Part shown: one piece after another, positions 1 to 13,177 of the stretch
Position numbering within the stretch: the stretch's first letter is position 1
Layout: each line of letters opens with the position of its first letter
Made by a program: the position numbers and the translations under genes
The notes under the pieces: generated by a model
Seen by the model: the letters and a program-made list of their open reading frames with translations, nothing else
The model's database searches: none
Told to the model about the DNA's origin: nothing
Assembly: GCA_963853835.1 (NCBI GenBank)
Contig: OY970833.1
Coordinates: 20,678,974 to 20,742,973, forward strand
Source of the DNA: Calendula officinalis
Lineage: Eukaryota > Streptophyta > Magnoliopsida > Asterales > Asteraceae
Direction of reading: 5' to 3'
Length of the DNA: 64,000 nucleotides

Positions 1-1900
1 AACTGTCCTTGCTATATCCAGTTAACTCATAAAATTATTTTTGAAATTCTTTTAACATTTAATAGTCAAACTGTTTTAATTATTTTTGAAATTATTTTTG
101 AAATTCTTTTAACATTTAATAGTCAAACTGTTTTAATTATTTTTGTAATTATTTTTGAAATTTTTTTAACATTTAAATAAGCAACTATTTTAATTATATT
201 GACTTTTACAGTCAAACAGTATATGCATTAGTCAAATTGTATCCAGTCAACTCATAAAATTAATTTTGAAATTTTTCAACATTTAATAGTCAAACAGTTT
301 GACTATATGCAGTCAAACTGTTTGAATGTAAAAGTCAATAAGCCCAACCTATCAAAGATTATCTTTCATGATTTATTAAATATTAACCCTCTATATTCAG
401 CAGCCAAGCAGTACTCACAATGCAGCAACTCAGTTGACTGTAAAAGTCAAACTCGCACAACCTAAATATCAAATTCAATATGATTAAATGAATTTTTTAA
501 TCATATAGTGAAACTGTAAAAGTCAATATGTTTGACCTTTAAAGTGTAAAAGTCAAACTTAGTTGACTGTTTGACCTTTAAATATCCATTAATTTTAATC
601 ATATAGTGAAACTGTAAAAGTGTTATAATGACGTAGGAAATTGTAAAAGTGAAACAGTAAAACAGTTTCACTATATGATTAAAAACTTAGTTGACTGTTT
701 GACCTTTAAAGTCAAACAGTTTCACTATATGATTAAATATCAAATTCAAAGATTAGCTTTCATGCTTTATTTTCAATATAATCCTCTATATTTAAAATTA
801 ATTTTTTAAATGAAACCTATACAATCAATATGATTAAAATAGTTTTTTTAATTTAAAAAATTCGTGGAGAAATGGTTAAATAGAAATAAGCAACTATTTT
901 AATCATATTGACTTTTACAGTTTCACTATATGCATTAGCATCACTATATCCAGTCAACTCATAAAATTAATTTTGAAATTTTTTAACATTTAATAGTCAA
1001 ACAGTTTGACTATATGCAGCCAAATCGTTTGACTTTAAAAGTCAAACTAAGTTGACTGTTTGACCTTTAAATATCCATTAATTTTAATCATATAGTGAAA
1101 CTGTAAAAGTGTTATAATGACGTAGGAAATTGTAAAAGTGAAACAGTAAAACAGTTTCACTATATGATTAAAAACTTAATTGACTGTTTGACCTTTAAAG
1201 TCAAACAGTTTCACTATATGATTAAATATCAAATTCAAAGATTAGCTTTCATGCTTTATTTTCAATATAACCCTCTATATTTAAAATTAATTTTTTAAAT
1301 GAAACCTATACAATCAATATGATTAAAATAGTATTTTTAATTTAAAAAATTCGTGGAGAAATGGTTAAATAGAAATAAGCAACTATTTTAATCATATTGA
1401 CTTTTACAGTTTCACTATATGCATTAGCATCACTATATCCAGTCAACTCATAAAATTAATTTTGAAATTTTTTAACACTTAATAGTCAAACAGTTTGACT
1501 ATATGCAGCCAAATCGTTTATCTCTAAAAGTCAAACGGCCCAACCTATACAATCAATATGATTAAAATAGTTTTTTTTTTTAATTATTTAAACTGTTTGA
1601 CTTTAAAGGTCAAACAGTCATGATATAATATTCAAATCAATTTTATTTGATACAATATTTTAAACTTATTAATAAAAACTTATACACTATTTCAACTGTT
1701 TGTTTAAAACTGAAGATAATGTATTAATTGCATAAATTGTATTGACTGTTTTAATAATAATATAGTTTTTTTATAATTAAGAATGTATCCTCTTGATGTA
1801 CAAGATGTTATACTATTTTTTAAAAAAAAATAAACTTTATTTAATCAAAATAGTATAAATTGTACTGATGCAGTTTTACTTTATTATATAGATCTGTTTC
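1..1900. repeat. AT-rich array of AGTCAAAC / GTTTGACT motifs
   Basis: No gene is visible. The stretch is very AT-rich and crowded with short inverted motifs of the type AGTCAAACTGTTT and AAACAGTTTGACT, plus GTTGACTGTTTGACC. Each contains TTGAC or its complement GTCAA. Related phrases such as AGTTTCACTATATGATTAAA and AACTGTAAAAGTCAA recur many times in both orientations. It lies upstream of the RPA-like gene, so it may be the 5' leader or subterminal region of the same Helitron. I see no Helitron 5' terminus in it, so the element probably begins before the window. Confidence 0.6.
550..1527. repeat. 489-bp tandem duplication (two copies)
   Basis: Two nearly identical copies lie head to tail, about 550-1038 and 1039-1527. 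Matching landmarks are offset by exactly 489 bp: AATATCCATT at 581 and 1070, and TATATGCAGC at 1011 and 1500. Only scattered single-base differences are seen, so the duplication is younger than the short-motif array it is built from. Confidence 0.85.
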
Positions 1901-1943
1901 CATTCATTTTTAAATATATATGCAATCATAAACTAACCGCAAA

Positions 1944-4479
1944 TTGCTTTGTATCTTCAATATGAATACCAACACGGACAAAGGAAAAGCGAAGCTGAAC
2001 TACCAGAAAACACCAAATTCCTCCGGCGGCAATATGAGGCCTTTGGCAAGTTCCGGTATAGCAATAGGGTCCCGAAGATTTCGTCACACTGAAAATTCCA
2101 GACAAAGTCCCGTTAACATTGAAACAACCCAAGGTAAATAAATTACATACATACATTGTTTAATTATTTAGTATATAAGATTGTTAACTTCTAAATGTTT
2201 ATTTCAGAAACCTTCAAACAGAAAACCATTACACCAATAGGTAAAATAGATGCGGGGTTACGGAACATATCTGTTCGGGGTAGATGTCTTTCAATCTGGC
2301 ATTCCCATCGTAAGAACGAACCGCATAACCCATATTCTCTAGACTTAGTTCTGCATGATGATCAGGTATTTGCTGTCAGTACATCATTTAACTTTTTGTG
2401 CAATTGATTTAATTAAAATTTGGAATTTAATAGAATGATCGAATCCAAATTTGGATTAAAAAAGAGTTCATGCATAAGTTCGAGCCGCTTTTTGAGGAAG
2501 GAAAGTGTTATGAGATTTCAAACTTCACTGTTTATCAGAATACTGGAATTTACCCTTTGTTGCCACATAAGTATAAACTTGCATTTGCATTCAACACAAC
2601 TGTTACGCGAATTGATCAGATTGATGACAATTTGTATAGTTTACTACTCGAACCTTATACTGAGATTAAGTCGGCAGATCGTACTTATGCTGAAAAAGAC
2701 GCTGTTGGTACGTACTATTTATATTTTAAATAACTTCTATATAATATTTTTATCACATGGATAAATTTAATTTTTACATACTGCTTTGAAATATTTTTCT
2801 CTGTTTCAGATGTTATTGGCTCTGTTGTGGGGATTATGGAGATTGTAAAGGTACCCACGCAAAGTGGTATGAAATTTCGTCGTACTGTTGTGATCGAGGA
2901 TAACATGTACGTACTACTTATATACATATTTATATACAATATGAATTATTATCGTACATATATATGATTAAAATTAATGGATTAACAGGGGAGAACAGCT
3001 TGATTTAACTTTTTGGGAGGAGTGGGCCACGATGTGGAATGATTATTCAACCGATCCAGAAATATTAGGACATTTTGTCGTTTTACTTCAGCTTGGCAAG
3101 GTTAAGTACTTTAAAGGTATGACTTAAATCCCTAATATATATCAATTTTTATTTTAATTTTGCCTAATCATTTTTGTTACACACACAATGCAGAGGCACC
3201 GGCGGTCCATAATGCTTTGTTCGGCACAAAGATAATTATTGATCAAAATCACCCCGCTATACTTGCATTTAAATGAGTGTTAGTAACATTTAGTATTGTC
3301 AAATAATTAATCGGCTGATAACCATAATTATTTTAACATTTTGAGGTTGGTTCAATGTTGTATATCAGGGCCGAAAATCAAGATGGTTATGATCCTAACC
3401 AATTCAAAATTGAGTTCTTCACTCCTGATGCTAAAGTGGTATCTGTATCCGATGTCTTTAATGGCTCGGTTAAAAGCATGGTGGGTCATATTCGTCAGGT
3501 TCAACAGGTATGTAAACCATAGCCCAATAACTAATAAAATTATACCTTTACCTACTTACGATTTTATTAAATTTACTCTGAAATTAATAAATACAGGATT
3601 CCCACTGCATCGTCTTTGCAACCATTCATTGTGTACACGAACAAATGGGTTGGGCTTATATAGCATGCAAGGAATGCAGCAAAAAAGTCAAAGTAAAATT
3701 AGCAAATAATCGCCATACTACTTATCCATGCGACGATTGTGGGGCAGTACAAACCGTGACAAGGTACGATTTCAGATAATTTGTTGAATATTAAAAAACC
3801 GTTTTATAATGACACGTTTTTCCCCTTTTTTTACTGTGCATAATTTTTTTTTAAAAGGTTTAGGGTGGTTGTAACAGTCATCGATGAGACTGGTACGACA
3901 CAAGTTGTGTTTTTCAACAGTTCTGTTCACAAGTTGACCGGCCTTACCGTGTGGGACTTAATTGACAAATACGGTAAGGATCCGTCCAAGTACTATCCTG
4001 ATGAGTTGAATATGATACTCGGTAAAAAATTATTGTTCAAGTTGTGGTATTCTAAAGAAAACCATGGCATGAATAACCACACCTACCGATGTGATGGTAT
4101 GTCTGAGGATCCTAAACTCGTGGATGAGGTCAAATTTTTCTACTATATATTTTACGCAAAAAAAAATAATAATTCCAATTTGTATTATTTTAATATTTAT
4201 TTGAGTATACTTTTTCAGCCGGAGGATGAGCCGTTGGAGGATTTCAACACGGCTTCAAACTTGATAAAGAAGGTTAGCATGGCTGATGATAGTGTCAAAC
4301 GTGTGCTCCACATGCACACACCTTCTTCATGTGATGAGGCTTCTGGCAGCGGCACTTCGAGTAATAAGAAACGTCGTGTCTTTATTAATCTAGATGATCC
4401 AGACACGGATTCTGAAGATGAAAAGGCTAACAAAACCTCTGAGGGGTTGGTTCAGGTGAAGATCGAACCGGAAGATTGA
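1944..4479 (+). CDS. Replication protein A 70-kDa-like (RPA1-type) protein of a Helitron
   Basis: Split gene for an OB-fold single-stranded-DNA-binding protein of the RPA large-subunit family, the kind plant Helitrons carry beside Rep/helicase. Exons read from splice sites: about 1944/1962-2133, 2208-2365, 2434-2707, 2810-2906, 2989-3116, 3194-3274, about 3370-3508, 3598-3762, about 3859-4128 and 4219-4479. The N-terminal OB fold holds SLDLVLHDDQ and RIQIWIKKEF; the central one holds TFWEEWATMW. The C-terminal domain has a Cys4 zinc-ribbon (CKEC, then CDDCG), and the tail is acidic with a basic NKKRR, a possible nuclear signal. The exon near 3194-3274 runs into a stop (FK*) and the next exon boundary is unclear, so the copy may be broken there. 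The start is uncertain between the ATGs at 1944 and 1962. A role in protecting single-stranded DNA during rolling-circle transposition is inferred. Confidence 0.8.
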
Positions 4480-4489
4480 GAGGCAAAAT

Positions 4490-6509
4490 ATTGCGTTTAT
4501 TGGCTGTTTTTTATACACTTTTTAATGTTGGTTATCTTATGATTTTGAATATTTTTTAAACACAATTGGTGGTGATTTTTTAGAGTTTTCTTATTATCAT
4601 ACTTTTTTCCTCTTTTGGTATTTCATTTGGTGATTTTTAAAATTTGGTAATCAACTTAACTTTAATGGCCTTTCAGCTATGTTAAGCCCATTACAGCCCA
4701 TTAACATTTCGTTCTTCATTTTAGCCCATTACAATTAAAATCCATTAGGTAGAAAAAGAATTCACATGCTACATTTCGACATTTAATTTCTTTATACTTA
4801 CTTTTCAACTCAATGTATATATAAAGCTACCAAAATTAACGGAAGTTTTTAATTACAGCTTATATACATTCCGGAAAAATCATAACCATTTAAAACATTA
4901 AATCCGGAATCTGTTCAACACCATATTTTTTCAATATTATCTTAAAATAACTAATCACATCTAATATTATCTTTTCAATATTATCTTTTTAATATTATAT
5001 TTTAAATATTAATTCGTAATTTGTAGGAAATACATAAGTTATTTTTTTTTTAAATTCGTACAATAGAAAAATTATAAACATAAATAAACGGACTAATTAT
5101 TGAAATGTAACTAACCACTGGGTTCCTATGTACATTACCGAAATTGATTTATAACAATATTTTGCCTCTTTTAAAAAAAAATGTCATTATAATTTATAAT
5201 ATGTTTTTTAAAAAACCAAGTACAATCAAATCTTAAAATAAATTAACTTAAAAAGGGAAACAGGTAGGATATTTACCTAATTAAAAGGGATTTTGGTAAT
5301 CATACTAACTTTATAATTCGGAAAATCCCATATTACAAGGAAATTTAAATTAAATTTCCATGTTATCAAAAGAATTATCAACAATATAAAGAGAAATATG
5401 TTGCCAATAATTCGGAAATCACAGTTAAATGTAGTAAAAGTTTTGATTAAAAATCAACAATATTATTCGGATATCCTATATAAATGTAGATAATCACCTC
5501 ATTATGTTCATATTGCTCATTCAAAATACTGTGATATCAAGGAATTCTGCATCATCTTCTAACAGGTATCTTCCATATTTTCTTATTAGAACCTACAATA
5601 ACATCTGGAAAACCATCACGCTATAAGTGTGATTATTTTATGCAGTATTTTCAACTATTTTTTATTTGTTATACGTAATTAAACAACTTCATAATGAGAT
5701 AAAAAAATTGATAGATTATTAAAATTATTATTTTATAGGATTAAGACTGTATACAAAAAAAATCAAGAAATCCAATAATAATTATGTAAAATGAGAAACT
5801 TTTTGCGCTTTGACAATTTTTACTTCAATTTTGGTCAAATTTTTTGTTTCACAATCATTTTATCAGCTGTAAGTTTTTTCATCACATAATTCGTCAATAA
5901 TTATTTAAATAAAGTGTAAATTATGTAGATTTGGAAGGTAGTTCATACCGTTATAACTTTATAGCAGATTCAGTTGTTTAAATCCAGGTGTAACTGTATC
6001 AGTTGACGTCCTTCTGCAGTGTTGAGGTTTTACAGCCAAACTCCATTACAAAGGTTTAGTTACCGTTCTAACTGCAAACCAGATTCACACGCGAGCTCAA
6101 CATTGAAAAGATTTCAACATAAAAAGATTAGAATTTACAAAAGGTACTCTGTTTAATCAAATCTTCAAATCATTTTATAAGTCTTGAACTAGCAAACTGG
6201 TGAGTAATGCATAGCAGTACTGACAAAATAGTAATGTTTTGAAACGTTTATTTCTAACTACATACTGTCAAACAAAAATCCATTTACAATTTGTCCAATC
6301 CAAGGCTGCATCAAAGGTGCTTCGAGGTCAATCATTTCAGTGTAAAACAATTGACAAAGACACACTAAAAAACCAACCAACCAGCAGCTAAAACGATCAC
6401 TACTACAGTATCAAAATCCCGATTTTGACTTTTGAAAAGTCAAACTGCAGCCTCAAATAATCAGCCCCAACACTACATAAATCCTAAAGTCAGACTTCTA
6501 TTCCAAATC
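4490..6509. other. AT-rich spacer between the Helitron RPA and Rep/helicase genes
   Basis: No convincing coding sequence. The region is AT-rich with homopolymer runs. TATA-like stretches occur at about 4817 and 5480, the second followed by a short leader-like sequence with a possible splice donor near 5565. Near 6420-6600 it becomes rich in GTCAAAATCG-type repeats, which were the target of the retrotransposon insertion. Confidence 0.5.
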
Positions 6510-6510
6510 C

Positions 6511-6609
6511 GTTTGACTAACAATCGAACAAGGTCAAAATCGTTCAAACTCGGCCCTAATCGGTCAAAATCGGGCATAATCGGTCTAGAAAATGAGTTGT
6601 AGATTAAAT
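6511..6609. repeat. Left copy of a 99-bp direct repeat flanking the LTR retrotransposon
   Basis: Runs from GTTTGACTAACAATCG to GTAGATTAAAT and is identical, base for base, to 14919-15017 (offset 8408). It directly abuts the TGTAAC end of the left LTR. It behaves as a target-site duplication but is about twenty times longer than the 5 bp normally made by Ty3/Gypsy integrases. Confidence 0.9.
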
Positions 6610-8305
6610 TGTAACACCTCAAATTTTAATACCAAATATTGGCCCAAAATAAAACATTTTATAAATAGAAGAACATTCCCAAATTTGGATTTACAAAAAC
6701 CTTGGTATGAAATCAGAGTATAAAAGTAGGTGTTACAAAATAGATCATAACCAAGCTAAGACTAAATCCAATCTAGTGCTCTTCTATTCTAGGTCCCGCA
6801 TCTCTATCCATGCGTACCTAAGCCTTCGATCCCGAACCTGAGTACATAGCAAAACAAAACAAGGAGTACGTGAGACAAAAACGTCTCGTGAGCTACATGG
6901 GTTTAGACCCGATAATAAAATGAAATGTCACGTTTCATAAAACCAATCAATATACATATATATAAACCCAACTACCCATTCTAGTCACCTTAGTGTGACT
7001 CTACACTCTTGCCCACCGGAATACGTCCAATGAGTAAGACTACTATTGTGGTTGAGTCGATGGGAATCCACCCAACTGCCCCTCACACCACCCTATCGTG
7101 GTTGAGTCGATGGGAATCCACCCAACTGCCCCTCACACCACGCATATCGTGGAAGAGTCGATGGGAATCCACCCAACTGCCCCTCATTCCACCCTCTCAT
7201 GACCGGGGGTTCCCCGCATCATCACATTATCTCAGCATATCATAACTCAATAGTTATGTCAATCTAGCTCTCGGCTATCACGTCTATCATCAAACAAATT
7301 AGTGCAATACTATCATCGGTATAACTAACTATCAACTACTAGTCTACCCAATTAAGCAAATAGACCATAACACAAGTAATGAAAGTATGTAAAAAGGCTA
7401 TGTATTCAGTAAATTCCACACGTACTCACCTTAGCAATAAAGATGCTCCAACTGTGTTCTTGACACCAAAGCTCTTGCTTCACAATTTCACCGACTTTCC
7501 AAGATGTCACCGAAAGCCTAAAACAATGATCATACAATGATCAACATCACAATCTACTATCAATGTGTTCATCTACCTCTAGATAACACCCATCAATCCA
7601 TTTCCCCCAAATATGGTGATTTACCAAACCCTAGGTTCAACCAACCCTTAAGATTCTTACAAATCTTAACCATACACTTGATTTCCTTGTTAATATACCA
7701 TCTATTAAGTGTATACACCATTTATATCACCATAATCTATAACCCCAAGAACTAGGGTTTCAACCCCAAGCTTCTAAACCCATAGATCTAAAGCTACAAC
7801 TACAAAGGATTGAAGATATACCTTAAATCTTCAACTAGGAGTGAAGAATCACAAGATTTGATGAAGAAATCGGCTCCAAATGATGCTTGACACCCAAAAT
7901 CGTTCACGAGTTCGAAGAGAGAAAAACTAGGGTTTTGAAATGCATTAAATGAGCTCAAACCCGACTTTAATGCTGCCAGACAATAGTTCACGACGCGACC
8001 AGAGTTCGCGTCGCTAACTCTGCGAATTTCATAGTTCGCGATCGTTAAACAGGCGTGAACTTCTTCGCGATAAAAGGCCAAACTCCCTGGAGCAAGTTCC
8101 CGATCGGGAACTTATAGTTCGCGTCGCGAACTCCTGATACAGCCAGGGCTGCACTTTTTCAACTTTGTTTCGGCCCGGTTTCGCCCATAACTTTCTCGTA
8201 CGGTCTCCAAACGACACGAAACCAATTCCTACGTGTTTTATATGATTTATCCATAATTATCATATTTTTATACAATTTATTTATTTACAAATTCGGGTCG
8301 TTACA
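6610..8305 (-). repeat. 3' LTR of the Ty3/Gypsy element (minus-strand element)
   Basis: 1,696 bp, bounded by the inverted ends TGTAAC and GTTACA, and matching the second LTR (13178-14873) with no net length change. By eye about 12 single-base differences separate the two LTRs, roughly 0.7%, so the insertion is recent. It contains a threefold tandem repeat (see 7044-7195). Small open frames here are repeat-derived and not genes. Confidence 0.93.
7044..7195. repeat. Three 50/51-bp tandem repeats inside the LTR
   Basis: Three copies with the core GAGTCGATGGGAATCCACCC followed by AACTGCCCCTCA, spaced 50 and 51 bp. The same triplet is present in the other LTR at about 13612-13763 with single-base changes. 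Its position in the U3/R part suggests promoter or enhancer repeats of the retrotransposon; that role is inferred. Confidence 0.85.
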
Positions 8306-8320
8306 ACTATCTACCCCTTA
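8306..8320 (-). other. Polypurine tract of the LTR retrotransposon
   Basis: On the minus strand this reads AAGGGGTAGATAGT and directly abuts the 3' LTR. That is where plus-strand DNA synthesis of a reverse-transcribing element is normally primed. The gag-pol reading frame ends at its edge. Confidence 0.8.
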
Positions 8321-11300
8321 AGAAGATTCCGTCCTCGGAATCTCATCATAGTTCACGAAATCCGGGTATCTTTTCCGAATCTCGTCCTTGACTTCCCAAG
8401 TCAAATTCGGCCCAAGTGAATGCTTCCACTTGACCAACACCAACTCGATCTCTTTATTCCGAAGCTTCTTTGTTTTCGTTTCTAATATAGCCTCGGGCTC
8501 CTCAATCAATCGGTTCGGGCCGTCAACCCGCAACTCTTGCAATGGAATAATATTTTCAACTTCCCCGATAAACTTCTTCAAATAACTCACGTGAAAGGTG
8601 TCATGCACACCTTGAAGCTCGGGTGGAAGTTCCAACTTAAAAGCTTGAAGCCCGACCCGTTTCAATATTTTAAACGGTCCAACATACCTTGGACTTAACT
8701 TTCCCTTTTTACCAAACCGCATCACACCTTTCCAAGGTGACACTTTCAACATCACCATATCACCGACATCCAAGTCGTATGGTCTTTTCTTTAAACCCGA
8801 ATAACTTCGTTGTCTATCTTGGGCGACTTTCATGTTGTTTTAAATAATACCAATCTTTTCATTTGTCACTCTCACGATCTCGGGACCCGTGAGTTTCGTC
8901 TCTCCCGCTTCCAACCAACAAGATGGAGTTCTACATCTTCTACCATATAACGCCTCATAAGGCGGCATCTTGATAGTCGAGTGATAACTATTATTATACG
9001 AGAACTCGACTAACGGTAAATGTTCATCCCATTTACCACCGAAGTCTAACACACACGATCTCAACATATCTTCAACCGTTTGAATCGTTCTTTCACTTTG
9101 ACCGTCGGTTTGCGGATGATAAGCCGTGCTCAACCGCAACTTTGTACCCAATTCTTCTTGTAAAGATCGCCAAAATCTCGAGGTAAACCTCGCGTCCCTA
9201 TCGGACACAATCGATAACGGAACCCCGTGGAGTCGAACCACTTCATCAACATACAACTTAGCCAACTTCTCAAGTGGCAATGTTTCCCGAATTGCTAAAA
9301 ATAACGCACTTTTGGTCAACCGGTCAACTATGACCCAAATGGCATCGTGACCTCTACTCGTCTTCGGTAAACCTACTATGAAATCCATAGTTATATCTTC
9401 CCACTTCCCGGCCGGTACAACCAATGATTGAGCTACCCCATACGGTACTTGATGCTCGGCTTTCACTTGTGCACACGTGGCACACTTAGAGATATACTTG
9501 GCCACCCTCGCCTTCATTCTGGGCCACCAATAAACCCGTTTCATATCTTGGTACGTCTTTGTACTTCCCGGGTGAATCGAATACTTCGATTTGTGCACAT
9601 CATACAACAACTCTTTTCGGATACCACCGAACTTAGGAACCCAAATACGACCACCTACGGTCTTCAACCCTTGTGCATTTTCGAGGAAATGTTGGTTCTT
9701 ACCTAACCGTTCTTGTCTTAACTCGTCTTTTCCCATAACCTCCCGTTGGGCATTCTTGATCCTTTCAATAATACTCGAGACAACTTCTATACGTGATAAA
9801 ATTCCTCGGTTCGGATTTTCATAAACCTTTCGACTTAAGGCATCGGCCACCACATTCGCCTTCCCCGCATGATACACAATCTCACAATCATAATCGGCAA
9901 TCAACTCGATCCACCTTCTTTGTCGCATATTAAGGTCTTTTTGTGTAAACACATATTGCAAACTCTTATGATCCGTGTACAATGTACACCGAGTGCCATA
10001 TAAATAATGCCTCCACAACTTCAAGGCAAAAATAATCGCCGCCAATTCCAAGTCGTGTGTCGTGTACCTTAATTCCGCATTCTTCAATTGTCGCGAGGCA
10101 TACGCGATCACCTTTCCTCTTTGCATCAACACATAACCGAGCCCTTGATTTGAAGCATCACTATAAACCACAAAGTCTTCCATACCATCCGGTAACGTAA
10201 GGATCGGCGCGTTACATAACTTTTCTTTTAACAACTTAAACGCCTCTTCTTGCTTCTTCTCCCACACAAACTTCTCACTTTTTCTCGTTAACTTCGTGAG
10301 TGGAATCGCGATTCTCGAGAAATCTTGTATAAATCTTCGGTAATAACCGGCTAATCCAAGAAAACTTCTAACCTCGGTAGGAGTCCTCGGAGGCTCCCAA
10401 TTTGACACCGCTTCAATCTTGGACGGATCAACCTTAATACCATCACACGTCACCACGTGACCTAAGAATTGTACTTCCCGCAACCAAAATTCACACTTTG
10501 AAAATTTTGCATACAACTTCTCCCGTTTCAACACGTCTAGAACAAGCCTCAAATGGCCTTCGTGTTCTTCTTCGGTTTTCGAATAAATCAAAATGTCGTC
10601 AATAAACACGATCAAAAACTTATCAAGAAACGGTTTACAAACCCGATTCATCAAATCCATAAAAATAGCCGGCGCGTTTGTAAGACCAAACGGCATCACT
10701 AGAAACTCATAATGACCATAACGTGTACGAAAAGCCGTCTTCTCGGTGTCGCCTTCTTTCACCCGAACTTGGTGATAACCCGACCTCAAATCGATCTTTG
10801 AGAAATAACTAGCACCTTGCAATTGGTCGAATAAGTCGTCAATCCTCGGCAACGGGTAACGGTTCTTAATAGTTACCTTATTCAACTCTCGGTAGTCAAT
10901 ACACATCCTCATCGAACCGTCTTTCTTTTTAACAAATAACACCGGTGCACCCCACGGTGACGAACTCGGACGAATAAAACCTTTATCTAACAGTTCTTGC
11001 AATTGGGTCATCAATTCCCGCATCTCGGTGGGAGCTAAACGATATGGAGCACGAGCAATAGGCGTCGCTCCCGGCACTAAATCAATTTTGAACTCGACTT
11101 GTCTCTCCGGTGGCAAACCGGGCAAGTCATCGGGAAATACCTCGGGGAATTCCCGAATAATTTTTACACTATCCATTGTCTTCTTTTCTTTTCGACCATC
11201 TAATACGTATGCAATAAACGATGCACAACCTTTCGATATACTTTTCCTTGCCTTAATAGCGGTAATCACATTAGGCATGTGATGTCGTTTCTCCCCATAC

Positions 11301-12928
11301 ACATACACTTTCTCATTCTCGGGTGTCCTAATCGACACAATTTTCTTTCCACACAAAATCTTGGCTTGGTGCCTACCCAACCAATCCATACCGATAACCA
11401 CATCAAACGCCCTAATTCCCATGGGCAACAAATCCACCTTAAACTTTCTACCGTCTATTTCTATTTCACAATTTCTATAAATACATTCAACCATAGACGT
11501 CTTTCCATCGGCTACTTCTATCTCATAAACTTCATCTAACATTTCGGACGGCACATTTAATTTACAACCGAACTCATAGGACACAAACGAATAATTAGAA
11601 CCCGAATCAAATAAAATATGAGTTGGCAAGGAGTTAATGAATAGAATACCTGACACCACATCGTGTGCCTCCTTCGCCTCCTCCCGAGTAAGTTGGAAGG
11701 ACCGCCCCTTCACTTTCGCCGGCTCCACTTTCTTTTGAGCCGTGGACACCATCGACTCGATTCCCTTCTTTGGGCACACATTGCTATAATGCCCCTTCTC
11801 ATGGCATGAGTAGCACTCCACATCGGCCGTCAACTTGGCCCTACAATCCCGGGCTATGTGCCCCATCTTGCCACAACTATAGCAAGCCTTTGACTCTCCT
11901 CGGCACGGGCCGGTATGATTTTTCCCGCATTTCTTGCACGGGCCAACACTTCCTTGTTTAGAGAAGCTCGAAGTGAACTTCCCTTTCTTGAACGAACTAG
12001 AGCCGCTCTCGGCTTTTCTTTTCTCGCCCACGTGGGCCCTCTCGGCAACCCGTGCCGCATTAACCTCTTCAACACCCCGGGCGGCACTAATAGCCTCATC
12101 GAGTGAAACCGCCCTCTTAACCTCCAATTGATAATCCCACGGTAGCCCACTTGCATACCGAACCACCCTCAACCTCTCATCCGAGTAGGTTTTAGCAACA
12201 AACGGGAGCAATCCCGTGAACTCCCTCGAGTATTCTTCGATTGACATATCACCCTTCTTAAGGGTCACAAACTTTTCGTGCATCTTTTCCAAATCCCTTT
12301 CGGGACAAAATTTCTTTTTCAATCTCGCGGTGAACTCGTCCCACGACATCTTCTCAATCACCTCCCTCCCTAGGGTCTCATATACGATGTCCCACCAAAC
12401 CATCGCATCTTCTTTTAACAATTGTGACGCATACGTCACCATATCGGCATCCTTACATTTACTACTACCGATCACCCTCTCGGTTTCCCGGATCCATCTC
12501 ATGGTTACTTTCGGGTCCGAACTACCCGAATACACATTTGGCTTACAAGCCATGAATGATTTAAACGAACAACCTTCTTTCACAACGGGCCTAGCCCTAG
12601 CATCACTTTGGCCACCCGTGGAGGACTTCCCCTCCCCGGTGCCACTACCCCCGGTTTTCTCATCCGACTTAGCCTCGGATTCCCGGTCTCCACCCGACCT
12701 CTCACGGTTTCCAATAATTCGGTGCACTTCCTCGGCCACCGTTCCCTTGATTTGGTCGATAATAGTTTGGAGATCCGCCATGGTCACCGGAGTTCTATTA
12801 GCTCCGACCTCCGATTCATCAACCCGATGCATTGATGGTTGACTTTCTTGCTCATCCACCCTCTCAACAGGAGGTACTTCCTCCTCACGGCCCTCCGGGG
12901 CTTTACCACTTCTACGTGTGGTCACCAT
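8318..12928 (-). pseudogene. Ty3/Gypsy chromovirus gag-pol polyprotein, interrupted by one stop codon
   Basis: A single minus-strand frame starts at 12928 (MVTTRRSGK). Domains in order: retrotransposon gag (about residues 105-330); two CCHC zinc knuckles (CYSCGKMGHIARDC and CYSCHEKGHYSNVC); aspartic protease with DSGS; reverse transcriptase with FIDDIL as the catalytic motif; RNase H with YSDAS and YTDHKSL; integrase with an HHCC finger and a D-D-E core (MDFIVG, VSDRDARF, GQSERT). The frame meets a TAA stop at 8840-8842, just after the integrase core. It then continues in the same frame through 8831-8318 with the integrase C-terminal domain (GDMVMLKVSPW) and a chromodomain-like tail (LVLVKWKHS). 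Chromodomain and long LTRs point to a chromovirus, probably Tekay/Del-like. Otherwise the frame is intact, so the copy is young and was disabled by one lesion. Confidence 0.95.
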
Positions 12929-13162
12929 TTTCTTTCAATCAAGACTATACGAAAGACATTAAACGTTTAGTACCTTGTGTACAACCCATTAGTCGCATAA
13001 GACTCAATATCCAAAATCATATCAAATTCCTCGGTCCCCTAGGTTCAACCCTAAACTTAATATAAAGTCTCAAGGTCAACCTATGATCTTAAGGAATCTT
13101 ATATTCCTAATGCTACAGTCTAAGACTAGGATGGTCATCCAACCTAATTCACTTAAACTATA

Positions 13163-13174
13163 GCTCTGATACCA
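13163..13174 (-). other. Primer-binding site, tRNA-iMet type
   Basis: On the minus strand this reads TGGTATCAGAGC, complementary to the 3' end of plant initiator methionine tRNA. It sits 3 bases inside the 5' LTR boundary, where minus-strand synthesis starts. It fixes the orientation of the element. Confidence 0.9.
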
Positions 13175-13177
13175 AGT

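Noticed and set aside
7009..7245. Open frame with a repeated ESTQLPLTP-type peptide, also at 13577-13813
   Set aside because: It is the translation of the 50-bp tandem repeat inside both LTRs, has no promoter or family similarity, and lies in non-coding LTR DNA.
8318..8833. A separate 171-codon gene with a chromodomain-like end
   Set aside because: It is the in-phase continuation of pol after the stop at 8840-8842, not an independent gene.
12216..12842. 208-codon plus-strand frame
   Set aside because: Antisense shadow of the gag region of the retrotransposon; no family similarity and GC content imposed by the opposite strand.
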